DNA of 17,680 bases from Alphaproteobacteria bacterium. GTDB taxonomy: Bacteria > Pseudomonadota > Alphaproteobacteria > Puniceispirillales > Puniceispirillaceae. The stretch is taken from the NCBI GenBank assembly GCA_011524805.1, contig WTJO01000059.1, forward strand, positions 1 to 17,680. The letters run 5' to 3'. The notes beneath the pieces were generated by a model. The model worked only from the letters and a program-made list of their open reading frames with translations, was not told the DNA's origin and ran no database searches. Each line of letters begins with the position of its first letter. The stretch's first letter is position 1. Made by a program: the position numbers and the translations under genes. This document shows positions 9,090 through 16,282 of this stretch, one piece after another.

Positions 9090-9104
9090 GGTATAGTCTA
9101 TATC
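9090..9104. promoter_or_regulatory. Near-palindrome in the mnmC/ycgN divergent region
   Basis: GGTATAGTCTATATC is an inverted repeat with 7-bp arms around a central T and one mismatched pair. It lies 36 bp before mnmC and overlaps -10-like hexamers on the plus strand (TATAGT 9092-9097 and TATATC 9099-9104). No good -35 box is found at proper spacing on the plus strand. It could be a core promoter or an operator. Confidence 0.35.
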
Positions 9105-9120
9105 AGCAAAAAAGAAATAG

Positions 9121-9282
9121 ATGACAAAAAATAGCGAATATGAAAATCTAGGCAGACTGCTAGCCATGATGAAATCACCAGAATGGCCGGTTGTTACAGC
9201 ATCAGAAGAGACAAAAAACAGATGGATAATAAGTCCGGCCCGGATGGCGCATTCTGGCAGACCAAAACACTGGACGAGATGA
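9121..9282 (+). CDS. Possible small ORF overlapping the start of ycgN
   Basis: ATG 9121 opens a 53-codon frame ending at TGA 9280-9282, beginning MTKNSEYENLGRLLAMMKS. It fills most of the otherwise empty 167 bp between mnmC and ycgN and overlaps ycgN in another frame by about 60 bp. For: a long open frame with ordinary codons, and AAGAAA just upstream as a weak ribosome site. Against: the overlap, the lack of any recognised family, and a C-terminal part that is simply the ycgN 5' region read out of frame. It may be a leader peptide or chance. Confidence 0.25.
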   Translation: MTKNSEYENLGRLLAMMKSPEWPVVTASEETKNRWIISPARMAHSGRPKHWTR

Positions 9283-9692
9283 CTGCTGACGAGTGGGAAT
9301 CGCTATGTGACAGATGCGGTAAATGCTGTCTGCTGAAGCTGGAAGATGCAGATACAGCCGAAATTTACACAACAGATGTGGCCTGCAAACTGCTTGATTG
9401 CGGTACTGCCCAATGTACAAATTATAAACAGCGTAAACGCCATGTCCCAGACTGCACAATATTAACACCACAGACAGTGTCGTCTATACACTGGCTACCT
9501 GCCAGCTGTGCCTATCGTCTGGTTGCCAATGGCCAGCCGCTCCACTCATGGCATCCGCTAATGACAGGTGATGCACATTCTACCACCAGCTCAGGCAATA
9601 GTGTTGCCGGACGTGTATTTCCAGAAGACGCTATTGATGATGACGATATGATTGACCATATCTATGACTGGGAGGCCGAACAACATGGCTAG
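9222..9692 (+). CDS. ycgN: YcgN family cysteine-cluster protein (UPF0260)
   Basis: A 156-residue cytoplasmic protein of the UPF0260/YkgJ-like family, function unknown but with a conserved cysteine cluster that suggests binding of zinc or an iron-sulfur centre. C29, C32, C35 and C36 form the CxxCxxCC signature in LCDRCGKCC. Further conserved cysteines are C55, C60, C65, C78 and C96, and WLPASCAYRL and SWHPLMTG are family hallmarks. The frame is open from ATG 9183, but 9222 gives the family-like N-terminus leading to FWQTKTLDEM and has GAAGAG about 12 nt upstream, whereas 9183 has no ribosome site. It is followed closely by two more small cysteine-containing genes. Confidence 0.9.
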   Translation: MDNKSGPDGAFWQTKTLDEMTADEWESLCDRCGKCCLLKLEDADTAEIYTTDVACKLLDCGTAQCTNYKQRKRHVPDCTILTPQTVSSIHWLPASCAYRLVANGQPLHSWHPLMTGDAHSTTSSGNSVAGRVFPEDAIDDDDMIDHIYDWEAEQHG

Positions 9693-9730
9693 CCGCCCGT
9701 CAGTACGCTCACAGAGTCACGAGGTGTAAT

Positions 9731-9910
9731 ATGGATAGACGCTGGATATTATATCTGCTGCTTGCCGGATTGATGGTTGCCATTATCTGGCGAAATGAAT
9801 TTTCAGATAAGGCTGACCCAAGCTGGACACGTTGCACTGAATCTCTGCTGGAACAGGTTTTTACCTCAAACTGTACCTTGCGCTATCAGGGTGAGCAAAC
9901 CCCAAGCTAA
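9731..9910 (+). CDS. Small membrane-anchored hypothetical protein
   Basis: A 59-residue protein starting MDRRWILYLLLAG. A positively charged start is followed by one hydrophobic helix (about residues 5-20), then a polar tail with two cysteines (C35 and C48). The likely topology is an N-terminal anchor with the tail in the periplasm, where the two cysteines could form a disulfide. GAGGTG at 9721-9726 is a good ribosome site about 5 nt before the ATG, which, with the intact frame between two conserved small genes, argues that it is real. I do not recognise a family. It starts 38 bp after ycgN and ends 10 bp before the DUF2256 gene, so the three are probably co-transcribed. Confidence 0.65.
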   Translation: MDRRWILYLLLAGLMVAIIWRNEFSDKADPSWTRCTESLLEQVFTSNCTLRYQGEQTPS

Positions 9911-9920
9911 CGAGCAGAAT

Positions 9921-10076
9921 ATGGCAAAAACGGAAAAGCGGAAAATGGTCAGAAAATCTGATCTGCCATCTAAAATATGTCTTGTCTGCAACAAACCCTT
10001 TAACTGGCGAAAGAAATGGGCGCGCGACTGGGACAATGTGAAATATTGCTCAGAAAGATGCAGAAGAAATGGTTAA
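9921..10076 (+). CDS. DUF2256 zinc-ribbon-like protein
   Basis: A 51-residue basic protein that matches DUF2256 across its length: LPSKICLVCNKPFNWRKKWA followed by RDWDNVKYCSERCRRNG. C20/C23 and C43/C47 form a CxxC...CxxxC set expected to bind zinc. The biochemical role is unknown. In many bacteria genes of this family lie beside DNA photolyase/cryptochrome genes; none is adjacent here. Translation from ATG 9921 gives the normal size, and the 10-bp gap after the preceding small gene suggests coupling. It faces the DNA ligase gene tail-to-tail with 23 bp between the stops. Confidence 0.9.
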   Translation: MAKTEKRKMVRKSDLPSKICLVCNKPFNWRKKWARDWDNVKYCSERCRRNG

Positions 10077-10094
10077 TATCATAAAGTTATGGAA

Positions 10095-10121
10095 AGATAT
10101 TAAATAAGATTTTTAATATCT
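10095..10121. terminator. AT-rich inverted repeat at the DUF2256/ligase convergent junction
   Basis: Perfect 10-bp arms AGATATTAAA (10095-10104) and TTTAATATCT (10112-10121) flank a 7-nt loop. The repeat spans the stop codon of the ligase gene and lies 19 bp after the DUF2256 stop, where a bidirectional terminator would be expected. The stem has only one G-C pair per arm and no separate U-run, so classical intrinsic termination would be weak. A protein-binding palindrome is the alternative. Confidence 0.35.
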
Positions 10122-11710
10122 GAAAGCTGGTCTGCTTCTTCGACAGGCTTGTCCCATCTAATCAAATTGACACGTGGAAAGCGCATCGCCACCCCAGATT
10201 TATGCCGTGGTGACAGATGAATTGAATCAAAGGCTATTTCGACCACCAGCCTATGTTCAACCTCTCTTACAGGGCCGAATCTGTTGGTAGTATGATCTTT
10301 CACAAATTTATCGAGTTTCTTTAATTCGGCATCTGTAAAGCCTGAATAGGCTTTTGCCACAGGCACCAGTTCCTGCCCGTCTTCCGTGTCTTTCCATGCC
10401 CCAAAACTGTAGTCAGAATAAAAAGAAGAACGTTTGCCATGTCCTCTTTGTGCATACATCATCACCAGATCTGCCAATAGCGGATCACGTTTCCATTTAT
10501 ACCATGCGCCTTTTATTCTGCCAGCCTGATAGGTGCTGTCTTTTGCTTTCAGCATCAGCCCTTCTATTAGCCTGCTTTGCCGGCATTCATCGCGCAGGCG
10601 CGCCAGATGCGCAACATCGTCGGCCTGAAGTATCGGCGATATATCAAAATGCGGATGGTCAATATGCTCTGTCTGCACCTCAAGCCTCTCGCGCCGCTCT
10701 GAGAGGGGCAATGCACGCAAATCAGTCTCGCCAACAAACATAATATCGTAGAATCTGAGAAAGACAGGGTTAGCCTGCTGCATTTTTACCGAGGCAGTTT
10801 TACGGTTCAGCCGCTTCTGAAGCGCATTAAAACTATCTATTTCATCTGGCCTGCCTGCCAGAATTTCACCGTCAAGCACACCTTTCCAGCTCATTGGGGC
10901 TACCAGTTCGGGAAAACTGGCAGACATATCATCGCCAGAGCGTGAAAACAGCCTGACCCCATCTTCTGCCGAGACAAGCTGGATACGCGCGCCATCCCAC
11001 TTCCATTCTATCTGCCAGTCATCACAGCTTAGTGCATCAAGGCTGGCATCATCTACCGGATGGGCAAGCATCATCGGCCTGAAAACTGCCCTGCCTCTGG
11101 CCGAGGGTCGGTCTGTACGGCCTTCCAGCCAGTCAAACAGCTCGGCATAGGGCGGGCTTAGCAATGGCCAGATTTCTTCAATCTCGGCAATGTCGCGGCG
11201 GTAATATTCTGCAATGGCCAGCCGCGCCATCCGTGCAGATAGCCCTACCCGCATGCCACCCGTAGCTAGCTTCAATAATGTCCATCTCTGGGATAGATTC
11301 ATCTGGTCAAGATAGCTTGCCAGCACCGGCTTTGCCTCGGCACGTGACACAGAAGACAGGCTGTCAACAATTTCTGTCAGGCTGGCGATATCTGCTACAT
11401 CTTCATCTTTGCTATGCTCCTGCCTGTCGGCCGCCTTCCCCTTTGGCCATAACAGTGCCACAGTCTCGGCTAGATCACCGACAAAATCATAGGATAGCTC
11501 AAATAGATATTTGTCTGTTGTATCTGCTGCCAGCTCGCGAATTATCCCCGCCTTTACGGCCGGAAAATCCAGCTCACCTATTAGCGCGGCCAGCCCCCAG
11601 CCCCTGTCGGGAAACTCTGTCTGCGCTATCCAGTCTACAAGATGCGCCTGTTTAACAGACCTGCGCGGCGAGAAGATAAGCGATTCAAGCAGTCTGGCAA
11701 AACTGTTCAT
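10100..11710 (-). CDS. Ligase-associated ATP-dependent DNA ligase
   Basis: A 536-residue ATP-dependent ligase that seals DNA nicks, of the type encoded with an Lhr-Core helicase cluster, distinct from the replicative NAD-dependent LigA. The N-terminal DNA-binding domain covers about 1-200. The nucleotidyltransferase core has motif I EWKWDGARI with the adenylated lysine K237, then GVLDGEIL, RFYDIMFVGE, EGLMLKAKDSTY and the motif V lysines in WYKWKRDP. The OB-fold domain fills the C-terminus, including HRLVVEIAFDSI and SGVAMRFPR. Its ATG overlaps the TGA of the exonuclease gene by 4 bp (ATGA), so the two are translationally coupled. Length is typical for the family. It may work in a damage-response end-joining or gap-repair pathway (inference). 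Confidence 0.93.
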   Translation of the reverse strand: MNSFARLLESLIFSPRRSVKQAHLVDWIAQTEFPDRGWGLAALIGELDFPAVKAGIIRELAADTTDKYLFELSYDFVGDLAETVALLWPKGKAADRQEHSKDEDVADIASLTEIVDSLSSVSRAEAKPVLASYLDQMNLSQRWTLLKLATGGMRVGLSARMARLAIAEYYRRDIAEIEEIWPLLSPPYAELFDWLEGRTDRPSARGRAVFRPMMLAHPVDDASLDALSCDDWQIEWKWDGARIQLVSAEDGVRLFSRSGDDMSASFPELVAPMSWKGVLDGEILAGRPDEIDSFNALQKRLNRKTASVKMQQANPVFLRFYDIMFVGETDLRALPLSERRERLEVQTEHIDHPHFDISPILQADDVAHLARLRDECRQSRLIEGLMLKAKDSTYQAGRIKGAWYKWKRDPLLADLVMMYAQRGHGKRSSFYSDYSFGAWKDTEDGQELVPVAKAYSGFTDAELKKLDKFVKDHTTNRFGPVREVEHRLVVEIAFDSIHLSPRHKSGVAMRFPRVNLIRWDKPVEEADQLSDIKNLI

Positions 11711-12702
11711 GTCTCTGCCTCATCATAGCCAATTATCGACAGCGCCTTTGCCGTGATACCGCGCATCTCGCAGGCATGAATGAGCGCTTCTTCACGCCCA
11801 TGTGTCACCCAAACCTCTTTCGGGGCTATTTCGGTAATTGTGGCCAGTAAATCATCCCAGTCTGCATGGTCAGACAGAATAAGGGGCAATTCAACACCGC
11901 GCTGTTTTGCCCGCTGACGCACCTGCATCCAGCCAGATGCGAAACAGATAAGCGGATCATTCAGTCGCCTTATCCAGCTGGTACCAAAGGCAGATGGCGG
12001 GGCAATCACGATCTTACCAGCCAGCGATATATCGGCTGTTGCTGCCTGCCACGCACCAAGCGATACCCCCCATCTTTCATATAGCGAGGTAAGTTTCTGC
12101 ATCGCTCCATGCAGATAGACAGGCTGGTTATATCCTGCCTCTCGTAACAGCGCCATGATACGCTGCGCCTTGCCAAGCGCATAGGCACCTATTAACACGG
12201 TACGTTCGGGAAACAGCCTGTGAGCCGTTAGTAATCTGCCAATTTCTGCTAGCGGGTCAGGGTGGCGAAAAACAGGCAGGCCAAACGTAGCTTCTGTCAC
12301 AAACACATCACAGGGCACTACTTCAAATGGCGCACAGGTCGGGTCGGCTTTTCGTTTATAATCTCCGGCAGCTACCAGCGTCTGTTCCTGAAATGTCAAT
12401 ACAGCCTGCGCACTGCCAAGCACATGACCTGCTGGCGCAAAAGACAGTTCTGCCTCACCTAACGCCAACCTCTCGCCATATTCAAGGGCAGTGACCTGTT
12501 TTGCGAAATTGGCGCCATAACGCGCCTGCATAATATCAAGCGTCTGTGGGGTGGCAATCACATGGTCATGGCCGGCGCGGGCATGATCTGCATGGCCATG
12601 GGTGATAATCGCGCATGGGGATGGCCGGGACGGGTCAATAGACGCACCTGCCGGCTGGCAATATAGCCCTGCCGTGTTGACTTGCGCCCATCTGATGCTC
12701 AT
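11707..12702 (-). CDS. Ligase-associated metallo-beta-lactamase-fold exonuclease
   Basis: A 331-residue predicted DNA exonuclease of the metallo-beta-lactamase/beta-CASP type found beside the ligase in this repair cluster. The metal site motif HxHxDH is seen as H35-x-H37-x-D39-H40 in THGHADH. Later ligands are visible in GHVLGSA, in VAAGDYKRK and in SDHADW, and the final conserved histidine is in VWVTHGREE. Length matches the family. It is translated first in a two-gene unit with the ligase (4-bp overlap). GAAGGG lies about 10 nt before ATG 12702. The 118-bp gap to the upstream transferase gene may contain a separate promoter. Confidence 0.92.
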   Translation of the reverse strand: MSIRWAQVNTAGLYCQPAGASIDPSRPSPCAIITHGHADHARAGHDHVIATPQTLDIMQARYGANFAKQVTALEYGERLALGEAELSFAPAGHVLGSAQAVLTFQEQTLVAAGDYKRKADPTCAPFEVVPCDVFVTEATFGLPVFRHPDPLAEIGRLLTAHRLFPERTVLIGAYALGKAQRIMALLREAGYNQPVYLHGAMQKLTSLYERWGVSLGAWQAATADISLAGKIVIAPPSAFGTSWIRRLNDPLICFASGWMQVRQRAKQRGVELPLILSDHADWDDLLATITEIAPKEVWVTHGREEALIHACEMRGITAKALSIIGYDEAET

Positions 12703-12737
12703 CTTCTGAATCCCTTCTGCACCGAGATAGCCTTATA

Positions 12738-12756
12738 GGGACTGTTTTCAAGTCCC
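12738..12756. repeat. Inverted repeat in the leader of the exo-lig unit
   Basis: Perfect 6-bp arms GGGACT and AGTCCC with a 7-nt spacer. Read on the minus strand, the hairpin stands immediately before TATAAG, a -10-like hexamer, and about 36 bp before the exonuclease start. There is no T-run after the stem, so it is not a typical terminator of the upstream transferase gene. An operator or an mRNA hairpin is possible. Confidence 0.4.
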
Positions 12757-12820
12757 CGTCAGCACACAGCAATTCAGAATTATCAATATGGTGATAACAG
12801 CCGGACAGAAATGCCTGCCG

Positions 12821-13522
12821 TCAGGATTTCGTACCGAATAGCGCGGCAAAATCTGCTTCTGAGAGGTTCTTCAAATCCTCCCGCCATTCTGCGCCTTTTT
12901 TCATCCCGGCTATCACGGCCGGACGCGCGCCAAGCGTCTCACGCCATGCCTTAACATGCGGATATTCATCAATGTCTACACGCTGGCGCTGATAGGTACG
13001 CGTCCATGGCAGAATCGCAATATCTGCAATAGAATAGCTATCGCCGGCAACAAATTCATGCTTTGCAAGTTGTCTGTCAAGAACGCCATATAACCTATTG
13101 GCTTCATTAGAATATCTATTCATTGAATAGTCTATTTTCTCAGGCGCATAATGGTTAAAATGATGTGCCTGTCCCAGCATCGGGCCAAAGCCGCCCATCT
13201 GCCACATCAGCCATTCATATACAGCTTTTTTTGCCTGCATTTCCTGCGGCATCAGCATACCTGTCTTTTCAGCCAGATATAACAGAATCGCGCCCGATTC
13301 AAATATGGTAACGCGCTGGCCTGAAGAACCATTTTCATCTGCACCATCATGGTCAATAATGGCCGGCATCCGGTTATTAGGGGAAAAGGCCAGAAAGTCG
13401 GGATTAAACTGGTCACCTTTGCCGATATTCACCTTCACAATCTCATAATCAAGCCCCATCTCTTCAAGGGCAATGGAAATTTTATGGCCATTTGGTGTTG
13501 GCCAGTAATAAAGCTCGATCAT
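12821..13522 (-). CDS. yfcG: Nu-class glutathione S-transferase (YfcG-like disulfide reductase)
   Basis: A 233-residue cytoplasmic glutathione transferase-fold protein. The N-terminal thioredoxin-like domain begins MIELYYWPTPNGHKIS; T9 and N11 are the residues that bind glutathione sulfur in E. coli YfcG, which reduces disulfides without a catalytic cysteine. SPNNRMPAIIDHD and FESGAILLYLAEKTG complete the glutathione site. The helical C-terminal domain contains WQMGGFGPMLGQAHHFNHYAPE, split here as in the family, and YSIADIAILPW. The frame is open from a GTG at 13552, but ATG 13522 is preferred: AGAGGA lies 8 nt upstream and the protein then starts as its relatives do. It sits between the two halves of the repair cluster, in the same direction as exo-lig. 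Confidence 0.9.
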   Translation of the reverse strand: MIELYYWPTPNGHKISIALEEMGLDYEIVKVNIGKGDQFNPDFLAFSPNNRMPAIIDHDGADENGSSGQRVTIFESGAILLYLAEKTGMLMPQEMQAKKAVYEWLMWQMGGFGPMLGQAHHFNHYAPEKIDYSMNRYSNEANRLYGVLDRQLAKHEFVAGDSYSIADIAILPWTRTYQRQRVDIDEYPHVKAWRETLGARPAVIAGMKKGAEWREDLKNLSEADFAALFGTKS

Positions 13523-13654
13523 ATCTAAATCCTCTAAAGCAGGAGATGCCACGTTGCTACGTCTAGTTATGCTGCCAGCACGGCCAGAAGCACTATGATA
13601 CTAATGTGGTGACGCTTGCCTGCTAGCACAAGAGATAATTTCGCCACAAATGAA

Positions 13655-13660
13655 AGTATA
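13655..13660 (-). promoter_or_regulatory. Candidate -10 box for the transferase gene
   Basis: On the minus strand TATACT matches the sigma70 -10 consensus at five of six positions. Directly upstream of it lie three A-tracts at 11-bp spacing, which could serve as a curved or UP-like element in place of a recognisable -35 box. The 5' leader would be about 125 nt. This is prediction only. Confidence 0.3.
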
Positions 13661-13665
13661 TAAAT

Positions 13666-13696
13666 TTTTTTGCCTGTTTTTTGCCTGTTTTTTGCC
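13666..13696. repeat. 11-bp phased T-tract tandem repeat
   Basis: The unit TTTTTTGCCTG occurs at 13666-13676 and 13677-13687, with a third partial copy at 13688-13696 (9 of 11 bases, continuing into AGCC). Six-base T-tracts repeat at about one helical turn, which is expected to produce intrinsic DNA curvature. It lies in the 277-bp divergent region between the transferase and helicase genes, the longest gene-free stretch of the window. Confidence 0.8.
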
Positions 13697-13742
13697 AGCC
13701 CCTGCCAGACAGGCAGAAATGGAAATTATCTGATTGAAACTT

Positions 13743-13751
13743 TGTGATAAT
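13743..13751 (+). promoter_or_regulatory. Candidate extended -10 promoter for the helicase-pdeM unit
   Basis: TGTGATAAT holds an extended -10 TG plus GATAAT, which matches the -10 consensus at five of six bases, about 50 bp before the first possible helicase start at 13800. No good -35 box is present 17 bp upstream, which is tolerated by extended -10 promoters. This is prediction only. Confidence 0.35.
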
Positions 13752-13799
13752 CCGCTAGCTCTATTACAGGATGTCTATGTCAGGATAGCCCTTTGACCC

Positions 13800-16247
13800 A
13801 TGCCCGCCTTATGCACCGAAAGCAGGATGATGAACAGGCCGAGAATGCCCGTAATACCAACCCTATTCACTGACTGGTTTCAGCGCAGGGACTGGCAGAT
13901 ATACCCGCATCAACTGCAGATTATATCTGCCTGGCAGGCAGGGCAGTCTGTACTTCTGGTTGCCCCGACAGGCGCCGGCAAGACCTTGTGCGGATTTCTG
14001 CCCTCTCTGATTGCCTTTCAGCAAAATCCTGTAGATACAGTGCATACTATCTATATCTCGCCGCTAAAGGCACTGGCGGTAGATATCGCGCGCAACCTGA
14101 CCGACCCTGTAGCCGAAATGGGGCTGGATATCCGGATTGAAACACGCACAGGCGACACCCCGCAAAGCAAACGCGCCCGCCAGAGACACACCCCGCCCCA
14201 GTTTTTGCTGACCACACCTGAGTCACTGGAAATTATGCTGTCATGGCCAGAGGCAAGCCATATGTTCTCATCTGTAAAGACCATCATTATTGATGAGATA
14301 CATGCGCTTGCCGGCACCAAGCGCGGGGATTTGCTATCCCTGTCGCTGGCGGCATTGCGCGCCCTCGCCTCCCAGTCACAGACCATTGCCCTATCTGCAA
14401 CACTGGCTGCGCCTGAAAATCTGCTTGGCTGGCTGGGCGGTGCGAAAGAGATGCGGCAATTAATCAGACCACCGCTTGAAAAGCAGATCTCGCTAGAGAT
14501 TTATCTACCGCAGGGCGATGATGTGCCATGGGCTGGGCATAATGCCTTTTATGCGCTGGATGTCATCTATCAGCATATTAAGGACAACCAGACCTGCCTG
14601 ATTTTTGTGAATACGCGCGCTCAGGCAGAAATGCTGTTTCAGGCGCTCTGGCATATTAATGAGGAGAATCTGAAAATCGGGATACATCATGGCTCGCTTG
14701 ATGTTGGTCAGCGCCGCAAGATAGAAGCCGCCATGGCCAGAGGCGCGCTGGATGCGATTGTGGCGACCTCATCTCTTGATCTGGGGATTGACTGGGCAGA
14801 TATTGATCTTGTGATACAGGTAGGCGCGCCAAAAGGTACATCGCGCCTGATGCAACGTATTGGACGCGCAGGTCACAGGCTGGGCGCACAAAGCAGAGCT
14901 GTGATTATCCCTGCCAACAGATTTGAGATTTTTGAAGCTCTTGCCGCCAAGCTCAATCTGGATAGCGCCATACTTGATGAGCTTGAGCTGCCACCGGGCG
15001 GGCTTGACGTGCTTGCCCAGCATATTGTCGGACGGGCTGTCGCCGCACCATTTGATGAAGATAGCCTGTTTACGCAGATACGCACTGCCGTGCCCTATGC
15101 TGGGCTGACGCGAGAAACATTCGACAAGGTGCTTAATTTTGTCTCTACCGGCGGATATGCGCTTGACCATTACCAGCAATTTCACAAGCTGGTGAAAGGC
15201 GTTGACGGGCTATGGCGGATTGCGTCCAAGCGGGTGGCAACACGCTGGAAGATGAATATCGGCACCATCGTTGAATCGGCTGTCATGAAAGTCAGGCTGA
15301 AAGGCGGGCCTGTGCTGGGCGAAATTGAAGAATATTTTGTACAGAACCTTAGCGCAGGTGACAGCTTTATCTTTGCAGGGCGGATTCTGGAATTTAGCGG
15401 TATAAAGGCCAATATTGTCGAGGCCAGAGCCAGCACATCAGCAGAGCCAAAGGTGCCAGCCTATGCAGGAGGCAGACTGCCCCTGTCCCCCGGTCTGGCA
15501 GATACGGTGCGGGGGCTGCTGCGGGATAGTTCAATTACGGCCTATCTGCCACCATCTGTGCGGCAATGGCTGGCCATCCAGAAACAGCGCTCTGCCCTTC
15601 CAGATGCTGACAGGTTGCTGGTTGAAACCTTCCCGCGGGGCGCAAAACAGTATCTTGTTTGCTACAGCTTTGCCGGACGCAATGCCCATCAGACGCTTGG
15701 CATGCTGCTGACACGGCGAATGGAACGTCTGGGCTTTGCGCCTATCGGGTTTGTTGCCACAGATTATGCGATAGCGGTATGGTCTCTTCACCCCGTAACA
15801 TCGCCGGCCGAACTGCTATCAAGCTACATGCTGGGAGATGATCTAGAAGAATGGATGGCAGAAACAACCATGCTGAAACGCAGCTTCAGACAGGTAGCTA
15901 CCATTGCAGGGCTGATTGAAAAACATCTGCCGGGGCATGAGAAGACAGGCAGGCAGATGACCATCAATTCGGATCTTGTATATGATGTACTAAGACAGCA
16001 TCAGCCAGACCATCTTCTGCTGGAGGCCACACGCCATGATGCCGCAAGAGGCTTAACCGATATTCGCAGGCTGTCCGATTTGCTTACACGGTTTGAGAAC
16101 CGGATTGACCATCACAATCTGGAACGTATATCCCCGCTATCAATTCCGCTGATTTTAGAGGTTGGCAAAGAGAATGTTTCAGGCTCTGGTGTAGATGAAA
16201 TGCTGGACGAATTACAGCAAAGCCTGATAGATGAAGCCTTCAACTAG
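13800..16247 (+). CDS. lhr: Ligase-associated DEXH-box helicase (Lhr-Core type)
   Basis: An 815-residue superfamily 2 ATPase/3'-5' helicase of the Lhr-Core type, an ATP-driven translocase in the ligase-associated repair cluster. RecA-like domain 1 has Walker A APTGAGKT (K61), motif II DEIH (165-168) and motif III SATLAAP. Domain 2 carries SSLDLGIDW and QRIGRAGHR. Winged-helix and Lhr-specific C-terminal domains follow (about 400-815). It lacks the long C-terminal extension of full-length Lhr. The start is uncertain: 13800 has no strong ribosome site, ATGs at 13827 and 13830 have AGCAGG just upstream, and 13845 is also in frame. The protein remains complete with any of these. The pdeM ATG follows 35 bp after the stop. 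Confidence 0.93.
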   Translation: MPALCTESRMMNRPRMPVIPTLFTDWFQRRDWQIYPHQLQIISAWQAGQSVLLVAPTGAGKTLCGFLPSLIAFQQNPVDTVHTIYISPLKALAVDIARNLTDPVAEMGLDIRIETRTGDTPQSKRARQRHTPPQFLLTTPESLEIMLSWPEASHMFSSVKTIIIDEIHALAGTKRGDLLSLSLAALRALASQSQTIALSATLAAPENLLGWLGGAKEMRQLIRPPLEKQISLEIYLPQGDDVPWAGHNAFYALDVIYQHIKDNQTCLIFVNTRAQAEMLFQALWHINEENLKIGIHHGSLDVGQRRKIEAAMARGALDAIVATSSLDLGIDWADIDLVIQVGAPKGTSRLMQRIGRAGHRLGAQSRAVIIPANRFEIFEALAAKLNLDSAILDELELPPGGLDVLAQHIVGRAVAAPFDEDSLFTQIRTAVPYAGLTRETFDKVLNFVSTGGYALDHYQQFHKLVKGVDGLWRIASKRVATRWKMNIGTIVESAVMKVRLKGGPVLGEIEEYFVQNLSAGDSFIFAGRILEFSGIKANIVEARASTSAEPKVPAYAGGRLPLSPGLADTVRGLLRDSSITAYLPPSVRQWLAIQKQRSALPDADRLLVETFPRGAKQYLVCYSFAGRNAHQTLGMLLTRRMERLGFAPIGFVATDYAIAVWSLHPVTSPAELLSSYMLGDDLEEWMAETTMLKRSFRQVATIAGLIEKHLPGHEKTGRQMTINSDLVYDVLRQHQPDHLLLEATRHDAARGLTDIRRLSDLLTRFENRIDHHNLERISPLSIPLILEVGKENVSGSGVDEMLDELQQSLIDEAFN

Positions 16248-16282
16248 ATGCCTTTTTGCCAGCAAAAATAGAGACACAACAG

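Noticed and set aside
12738..12756. tRNA-like anticodon stem appearance of the hairpin on the minus strand
   Set aside because: No D-arm, T-arm (GGTTCAAATCC-like) or acceptor stem could be built around it, so it is not a tRNA.
13702..13716. CTGCC-N5-GGCAG hairpin next to the T-tract repeat
   Set aside because: The stem has only 5 bp, lies upstream of both divergent genes and has no adjacent U-run in either direction, so a terminator role is not supported.
13832..13846. GAAC-N7-GAAT resembling the alphaproteobacterial LexA box near the helicase start
   Set aside because: It has one mismatch to GAAC-N7-GAAC, lies inside the probable coding region, and a 7-of-8 match is common by chance; no better LexA box was found upstream of either repair pair.
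14051..14386. 111-residue minus-strand frame within the helicase gene
   Set aside because: It lies antisense to conserved helicase motifs and has no recognisable features; it is explained by codon bias on the coding strand.
16248..16271. Seven-codon mini-ORF (MPFCQQK) directly after the helicase stop
   Set aside because: It is very short, has no ribosome site of its own and is easily produced by chance; pdeM has its own ribosome site at a better distance.
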